Assembly (NCBI RefSeq): GCF_002261345.1
Contig: NZ_NEVT01000002.1
Location: 124,001 to 188,000 of the forward strand
Length of the DNA: 64,000 nt
Direction: 5' to 3'
Origin: Bordetella genomosp. 2
GTDB taxonomy: Bacteria > Pseudomonadota > Gammaproteobacteria > Burkholderiales > Burkholderiaceae_B
Shown: positions 59,338 through 64,000 of the stretch, piece after piece
Numbering within the stretch: position 1 is the stretch's first letter
How the letters are laid out: each line of letters opens with the position of its first letter
Made by a program: the position numbers and the translations under genes
The notes under the pieces: generated by a model
What the model was told of the DNA's origin: nothing
The model's database searches: none
The model's input: only the letters and a program-made list of their open reading frames with translations

Positions 59338-61101
59338 CTAGGCTGCCGCCAGCACGCAGTCCAGCGCCGCCGGCGGCGCCAGGCGCACGGTGAAGGCGCG
59401 CAGCTCGTCGCGGCGGAACACATGCACGGTGACGCGGTCGCCCGGACGGTACTGGGCCAGCAGCAAGTCCAGCCCGGCCGGCGCGTCCACGCGCAGGCCA
59501 TCCACCGCCACCAGTACATCGCCGGCCGACAGCCCGCCGCGATGGGCGGCGCCGCCCTCGAACACGGTGGCCAGCGCCAGCCCGTCGCCCTGTTTGCGCG
59601 TGCGCACGTCCAGCGACGGAATATTGACCGGCGCCTTCCATTGCAGCGCGATGCCGTGCGGCGCCAGCAGCTCCGCCAGCGGCACGTCGGCGGTGCCGTA
59701 GGCGTGGCGCGCCACGAACCGCCGCACATCCACGCCGGTGGCCTCGCGCACCAGCTCGGGCAGCGCGTCTTCGGGCAGCCCTTGCGGCTTGCCCCGGTAG
59801 AAATCCCGGCCATAGCGCTGCCACAACAGCCGCATGACGTCGTCCAGCGAGCGCGCGCCGCCGCTGTCGCGGCGGATGGTCAGGTCCAGCCCCAGCGCCA
59901 CCAGCGCGCCTTTGGTGTAGTAGCTCACCAGCGCATTGGGGGAGTTCTCGTCCTGCTTGTAATAGCGGGTCCAGGCGTCGAACGAGCTCTCGGCCACCGA
60001 CTGCTTGCGCCGCCCGGGCGCGCGCGCCACGCCGGTGATGGTCTTGCCCAGCAGGCGCAGGTAATCGGCCTGGCTGATCACGCCCGAACGCAGCAGCATC
60101 AGGTCGTCGTAGTACGAGGTGAAGCCCTCGAACACCCACAGCAGGCGGGTCAGGTCGGGCTGCTGCAGGTCGTACGGCACGAACGCGGCGGGCTTGATGC
60201 GCTTGACGTTCCAGGTGTGGAAATACTCGTGGCTGACCAGCCCCAGGAAGCCGCGGTAGCCCTCGCCCTGGCCCTGCTGGCCGAGCACCGGCAGGTCCTT
60301 GCGCGACGCCATGAGCGCGGTGCTGGCGCGGTGTTCCAGGCCGCCGTGGCCGTCGCCCACCACCATGGTCATGAACACGTAGCGGTCACTGCTGTCCAGG
60401 AAGGGCGCGCGCCGGGTGCGCGGCTCGAAGAACGCGATCTGCGCCTCGCAGATGCGGCGCGCGTCCGCCGCGATGCGCGCCAGGTCCAGGTTGGGTGCCA
60501 CGCCGGTGAACACCATCTCGTGTTCGGCGCCGTGCGCCGTGAACCGGACCACCTGCGGCGTGCCCATCTCGACCGGGTGGTCGATCAGCGCATCGTAGTC
60601 GGGCGCCCGGTACAGGCCGAAGCCGTGGCGGCGGGCCGCGCCCGCGTGGCCGCGGGCCTCGGGCAGGCTGGTGTACACCTTCCAGCCGGCGATGCCGCGC
60701 GGCGGCGCCAGGTCCAGCAGGCAGGGCGCCTGTTCCTGGCCCAGCACGCGCAGGAATACGCTGGTGCCATTGAAGAAGCCGTGGGTTTCGTCCAGGTGCG
60801 CGCCGCGCACCGACAAGTCCCAGGCATAGACCGTGTATTCCACCTGCAGCGGCCCGTCGCACGGCGCGGCCTGCCAGGTGTGGTTGTCGCGCTTGGTCAC
60901 CGCGACCGGCCGGCCCCCGGCGCGGGCGCCCAGGGTTTCGATCTGGCGCGAAAAGTCGCGGATCAGGTAGCTGCCCGGGATCCAGGCCGGCAAGGCCAGC
61001 CGTTGCCCGGCCGGATCGGGTTCCGGTACGGTCAAGGTGACGTGATAGCGGTGTCCGGCGGGGTCGCGCGGTTCCAGGCGGTAAATTACGGGTGTGTTCA
61101 T
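59338..61101 (-). CDS. M61-family glycyl aminopeptidase
   Basis: A 587-residue peptidase. The N-terminal beta domain has [12 protein letters not shown] (39-50), typical of M61, and the catalytic domain has the zinc motif H-E-Y-F-H-T-W (291-297; H-E-x-x-H) and [10 protein letters not shown] with the third ligand Glu. A C-terminal PDZ domain (about 495-565) includes V-F-E-G-G-A-A-H and [12 protein letters not shown]. No signal peptide is seen, so it is probably cytoplasmic. Relatives release N-terminal Gly/Ala from peptides. Divergent from the enoyl-CoA hydratase gene, 44 bases away. Confidence 0.9.
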   Translation of the reverse strand: MNTPVIYRLEPRDPAGHRYHVTLTVPEPDPAGQRLALPAWIPGSYLIRDFSRQIETLGARAGGRPVAVTKRDNHTWQAAPCDGPLQVEYTVYAWDLSVRGAHLDETHGFFNGTSVFLRVLGQEQAPCLLDLAPPRGIAGWKVYTSLPEARGHAGAARRHGFGLYRAPDYDALIDHPVEMGTPQVVRFTAHGAEHEMVFTGVAPNLDLARIAADARRICEAQIAFFEPRTRRAPFLDSSDRYVFMTMVVGDGHGGLEHRASTALMASRKDLPVLGQQGQGEGYRGFLGLVSHEYFHTWNVKRIKPAAFVPYDLQQPDLTRLLWVFEGFTSYYDDLMLLRSGVISQADYLRLLGKTITGVARAPGRRKQSVAESSFDAWTRYYKQDENSPNALVSYYTKGALVALGLDLTIRRDSGGARSLDDVMRLLWQRYGRDFYRGKPQGLPEDALPELVREATGVDVRRFVARHAYGTADVPLAELLAPHGIALQWKAPVNIPSLDVRTRKQGDGLALATVFEGGAAHRGGLSAGDVLVAVDGLRVDAPAGLDLLLAQYRPGDRVTVHVFRRDELRAFTVRLAPPAALDCVLAAA

Positions 61102-61145
61102 TGCGCTATCTTACTTTCCTACGCTTTTTTCTCCAGGAGACATCC

Positions 61146-61922
61146 ATGAGCGAGTCGTTTGTGCTGGTCGAAACCCGTGGCCGCGTCGGGCTGCTGACCC
61201 TGAACCGCCCCAAGGCGCTCAACGCGCTCAATGACCAGTTGATGAACGAGCTGGGGGCCGCGCTGCTGGCATTCGAGGCCGACGAGGGCATCGGCGCGGT
61301 GGTCATCACCGGCAGCGAAAAAGCCTTTGCAGCCGGCGCCGACATCGGCGCCATGAAAGACTGGTCGTACATGGATGTCTACGGCAGCGAATACATCACC
61401 CGCAACTGGGAAACCCTCAAGCGCATCCGCAAGCCCGTCATCGCCGCGGTCGGCGGCTATGCGCTGGGCGGCGGCTGCGAGCTGGCCATGATGTGCGACA
61501 TCATCATCGCCGCCGACACCGCCAAGTTCGGCCAGCCCGAGATCAAGCTGGGCGTCATTCCCGGCGCGGGCGGCACGCAGCGCCTGCCGCGCGCGGTCGG
61601 CAAGGCCAAGGCCATGGACCTGGCCCTGACGGCCCGCATGATGGGGGCCGAAGAGGCCGAGCGCGCCGGCCTGGTGTCGCGCGTGGTGCCGGCCGACAAG
61701 CTGCTCGACGAGGCGCTCGAGGCCGCCACCGTCATTGCTTCCATGTCGCTGCCCTCGGTCATGATGGCCAAGGAATGCGTCAACCGGGCCTTCGAGTCCT
61801 CCCTCAACGAAGGGCTGCTGTTCGAGCGCCGGGTGTTCCATTCGCTGTTTTCCACCGAAGACCAGAAAGAAGGCATGGCCGCCTTCGTGGAAAAGCGTCC
61901 GCCCAATTTCCGCCACAAGTAA
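61146..61922 (+). CDS. Enoyl-CoA hydratase
   Basis: A 258-residue crotonase. A-F-A-A-G-A-D-I (about 61-68) forms the oxyanion hole, [11 protein letters not shown] (about 109-119) carries the first catalytic Glu, and the second Glu is in [16 protein letters not shown]. It hydrates trans-2-enoyl-CoA in fatty-acid or aromatic-acid breakdown. The ATG at 61146 follows CAGGAGACATCC. A GTG-start frame 18 codons upstream lacks homology. It resembles PaaF/EchA8-type short-chain hydratases. Confidence 0.93.
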   Translation: MSESFVLVETRGRVGLLTLNRPKALNALNDQLMNELGAALLAFEADEGIGAVVITGSEKAFAAGADIGAMKDWSYMDVYGSEYITRNWETLKRIRKPVIAAVGGYALGGGCELAMMCDIIIAADTAKFGQPEIKLGVIPGAGGTQRLPRAVGKAKAMDLALTARMMGAEEAERAGLVSRVVPADKLLDEALEAATVIASMSLPSVMMAKECVNRAFESSLNEGLLFERRVFHSLFSTEDQKEGMAAFVEKRPPNFRHK

Positions 61923-62062
61923 CACTTCCTCCAGCACGCCGCCGAAGGCAGCGCGGCGGCATGGGGCGGCAGCCAGGTAACTGGTTGCCGGTTGTAACTC
62001 TTGAATTGCACCTTGTTGCAGCTTCCGCGCCTATCCTGAAACGGCGTGATGCCTGAAAAGGT

Positions 62063-62084
62063 CCTCCCGCTCCCTGGCGGGAGG
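62063..62084 (+). promoter_or_regulatory. Leader hairpin before the DUF1254 gene
   Basis: CCTCCCGC and GCGGGAGG form a perfect 8-bp stem with a 6-base loop, 37 bases before the ATG at 62121. No T-run follows directly (GTCGG...). It may be a leader structure or the end of the hydratase transcript. Confidence 0.3.
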
Positions 62085-62120
62085 GTCGGCTCGTTTGCCA
62101 ACAACGAACAAGGAGCCCCC

Positions 62121-63689
62121 ATGCCTGACCATTCCCACTCTATGCGCCGCTGGCCCCGCGCGGCCCTGGTCGCCGCGCTCGGCGCCGGCTTTGCCTGCGC
62201 ATCCCTGGCGCAGTACCCGCAGCCCTCGATGCGGCTGGTATCGGAAACCCCGGTGGCGGCGTCGCAATCCGCCCTGTCTGCAGAAGAATTGCAGGACATC
62301 GCGGTGGATGCTTACCTGTACGCCTATCCCATGGTGCTCATGGAAGCCACCCGCCGGGCCTCGACCCAGGTCCAGACCTCGCTGGCGGGCAAGGCGCCCA
62401 TGAACCAGTTCGGCCATCGCACGGTCTTCCCCGACCCGGGCGCCACCGATGTGGCCTGGCCCAGCACCGACATGCTGTATTCCAGCCTCTGGTACGACGT
62501 TTCGCGCCAGCCGCTGATCATCCGCGTGCCCGACTCGGGCGGGCGCTACTACGCGATGTCGCTGCTGGACATGTGGACCGACGAATACGCCTCGCGCGGG
62601 ACCCGCACCACCGGCAATGGCGAGCAGACCTTCGCCATCGTCGGCCCCCATTGGCAGGGCACGGCGCCGTTCGGCGTCGAAGTGGTGCGCAGCCCGACCT
62701 CGATGGGGTGGCTGATCGCCCGCATCCAGACCGGCGGGCAGGCCGAGTATGCCGCCGTGAACCAGTTCCAGGCCGGCATGACGGCTTCGCCGATGGCGGT
62801 GGCGCCGCCCGCGCCGACCCTCGCCACGCCGCCGCGCCGCGGCGCGGCCAAGCCGGCGACCTGGCCGCAAAGCCCGTCCAGCCCCGGCTATACCCCCATC
62901 GGCGCGCCGTCGACGCTGCCGGCGCCGGTGTCGACCATCACCTGGAGCGCCCAGGGGTCGCCGGGCCAGCAGGTCGCGGCCATGGACCCGGCAACCTTCT
63001 TCACGGTGTTCGCCGAGCTGCTGCGCGCCAACCCGCCGCATGCCAACGACTATGCCATGCTGTCGCGGCTGCGCCGCATCGGCCTGGTCGGTCCGCAGCC
63101 GTTCTCGTACAGCCGGCTCGACCCGGCGGTGCAGCAGGCCCTGGCCGACGCGCTGCCCGTCGCGGGCCGCCGCATCGCCGACGCGGTGCCGCGCCTGGGC
63201 ACGTCCATGAACGGCTGGAATACCGTATTGACCGGCATCGGCACCTACGGCACCGACTACACGCGGCGCGCCGCCGTCGCCTACGCCGGGCTGGGCGCCA
63301 CCACGCCGCACGATGCGCTGTATCCCGTCACCACCATCGACGACGATGGCGAGCTGCTGCGCAGCGACGAAGAGTACGTGCTGCACTTCGACAAAGGCCA
63401 GCTGCCGCCGGCCAATGCCGCGTGGTCGCTGATCCTCTACAACGCCGACCACAACCTGGCGCCCAACCGCATCGGCCGCTATGCGCTGCGCAGCACGGAT
63501 CCGCTGCAGTACAACGCCGACGGCTCGCTGGACATCTACATCCAGCGCGACGATCCGGGGCCGCGCAAGGCGGCGAACTGGCTGCCCGCGCCCGACCGGG
63601 GCAACTTCATGCTGAACATGCGGTTGTACTGGCCGCGCGACATCGCGCTGGACGGCAACTGGGCGCCGCCGCCCGTGCGGGAAGACTGA
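62121..63689 (+). CDS. DUF1254/DUF1214 exported protein
   Basis: A 522-residue secreted protein. The signal peptide ends near C-A-S-L-A-Q (about 27-32). The DUF1254 domain (about 60-200) contains Y-L-Y-A-Y-P-M-V-L-M and M-N-Q-F-G-H; an inserted Pro/Ala-rich segment (about 225-265) separates it from the DUF1214 domain (about 400-520), where A-W-S-L-I-L-Y-N-A-D and N-A-D-G-S-L-D-I-Y-I lie near the C-terminus. The family is widespread in proteobacteria without an agreed function. AAGGAG precedes the ATG; an upstream in-frame ATG has no such site. Ends at a strong terminator. Confidence 0.85.
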   Translation: MPDHSHSMRRWPRAALVAALGAGFACASLAQYPQPSMRLVSETPVAASQSALSAEELQDIAVDAYLYAYPMVLMEATRRASTQVQTSLAGKAPMNQFGHRTVFPDPGATDVAWPSTDMLYSSLWYDVSRQPLIIRVPDSGGRYYAMSLLDMWTDEYASRGTRTTGNGEQTFAIVGPHWQGTAPFGVEVVRSPTSMGWLIARIQTGGQAEYAAVNQFQAGMTASPMAVAPPAPTLATPPRRGAAKPATWPQSPSSPGYTPIGAPSTLPAPVSTITWSAQGSPGQQVAAMDPATFFTVFAELLRANPPHANDYAMLSRLRRIGLVGPQPFSYSRLDPAVQQALADALPVAGRRIADAVPRLGTSMNGWNTVLTGIGTYGTDYTRRAAVAYAGLGATTPHDALYPVTTIDDDGELLRSDEEYVLHFDKGQLPPANAAWSLILYNADHNLAPNRIGRYALRSTDPLQYNADGSLDIYIQRDDPGPRKAANWLPAPDRGNFMLNMRLYWPRDIALDGNWAPPPVRED

Positions 63690-63723
63690 TCCCCCCGGGG
63701 GCAGCCCGCCCCTTCGCCCGCCA

Positions 63724-63756
63724 AGCGGCGCCGGAGTCATCCGGCGCCGCTTTCTT
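63724..63756 (+). terminator. Intrinsic terminator after the DUF1254 gene
   Basis: AGCGGCGCCGGA paired with TCCGGCGCCGCT (perfect 12-bp stem, 4-base loop) followed by TTCTT. It lies 35 bases after the stop. Confidence 0.85.
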
Positions 63757-63759
63757 CAT

Positions 63760-63789
63760 TTGCCGGCGCAAAACGAATCACGCTATACT
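63760..63789 (+). promoter_or_regulatory. Sigma70-type promoter of the atp operon
   Basis: TTGCCG (63760-63765) and TATACT (63784-63789), 18 bases apart, is the clearest -35/-10 pair in the window. Downstream, a CGTGGT-N5-ACCACG hairpin lies at 63821-63837 in the leader. Confidence 0.65.
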
Positions 63790-63868
63790 CTACGGGTTTG
63801 ACGCTTGCGGGATAAAAACACGTGGTGACCTACCACGCATGTCGTGTCCGCAAGAGCGGGGAAGCCTG

Positions 63869-64000
63869 ATGCAAAGCCTGGTGGAACAAAATCCGGTGCT
63901 TACCGATGCCGATCGCGCGGCACTCGATGCCCAGGCTTGCCGGGGGCTCTTGTGGGCATTGGCGGCGCAGGGTGCCATGGGCCTCGCGGCGGCGGCAATT
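63869..64000 (+). CDS. atpI: ATP synthase subunit I (AtpI), N-terminal part
   Basis: Cut by the right edge after 44 residues. It begins MQSLVEQNPVLTDADRAALD; the sequence then turns hydrophobic (L-L-W-A-L-A-A-Q-G-A-M-G-L-A-A-A-A), consistent with a first membrane helix of the small AtpI-type protein that opens the atp operon in betaproteobacteria. The identification rests on the start sequence, the strong promoter and the hydrophobicity, so it is moderate. A GGGGAAG site precedes the ATG. Confidence 0.55.
   Translation, partial: MQSLVEQNPVLTDADRAALDAQACRGLLWALAAQGAMGLAAAAI

Noticed and set aside
61923-62120. GCCGCC...GGCGGC stem after the hydratase gene as a terminator
   Set aside because: Short stem with a long loop and no T-run.

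Overview
The window is a GC-rich, tightly packed stretch of a betaproteobacterial chromosome. It most resembles Bordetella (or close Alcaligenaceae such as Achromobacter). The reasons are two Bug-type tripartite-tricarboxylate receptors plus a TctBA pair, many LysR and MarR regulators, the rpe-gph-trpLEGDC order, an atpI-like start at the right edge, and a scattered 13-bp palindrome, GGTGTC(T/A)GACACC. No rRNA, tRNA, insertion sequence, prophage or CRISPR array was seen.

Layout. 0-8.5 kb: an arginase-family tail, then a trehalose/alpha-glucan locus. otsBA (+) faces a four-gene minus-strand operon (alpha-glucosidase, TreS-like glucosyltransferase, a sensory-rhodopsin-transducer-like protein and a luciferase-like oxidoreductase), followed by a small heat-shock protein. 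8.6-16 kb: a periplasmic binding protein coupled to an alpha/beta hydrolase, an FMN 2-hydroxyacid dehydrogenase, two paralogous LysR regulators placed tail to tail, a Bug receptor and a beta-hydroxyacid dehydrogenase. 16.1-16.6 kb: a 145-bp tandem repeat. 16.7-20.8 kb: a phosphoribosyltransferase-HAD fusion and an ABC-2 exporter with a NEW3-domain protein. 21.1-33.3 kb: a urea module. Allophanate hydrolase, urea carboxylase and a GntR regulator diverge from urtABCDE, with two mirror-image sigma54 promoters, an NtrC-like site and a GntR-like palindrome between them.

33.4-46.2 kb: an NlpD-like lipoprotein, a MarR/Bug/FAD-hydroxylase group with twin operators over its promoter, tctBA facing another MarR gene, a thioesterase, aquaporin Z, a metallo-beta-lactamase-fold protein, a LysR/DUF2917/DsbA-like isomerase/SDR group, and a 52-residue lipoprotein. 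46.2-51.9 kb: rpe-gph-trpL-trpE-trpG-trpD-trpC on the minus strand, with a 16-residue Trp-rich leader peptide and an intrinsic terminator before trpE. 52-64 kb: apaG, mltA, a ubiH-like gene, dsbC, a D-2-hydroxyacid dehydrogenase, ttcA, folB, a frameshifted FAD oxidoreductase, an M61 peptidase, an enoyl-CoA hydratase, a DUF1254 protein, and the promoter and start of a probable atpI.

The most unusual items are: (1) the 145-bp tandem array, which carries a degenerate copy of its neighbour's 3' end and shows a compensatory change in its inverted repeat, together with the dispersed palindrome family it belongs to; (2) the nitrogen-type control region of the urea module; (3) the rhodopsin-transducer-like protein inside a trehalose operon; and (4) the PRTase-HAD fusion.
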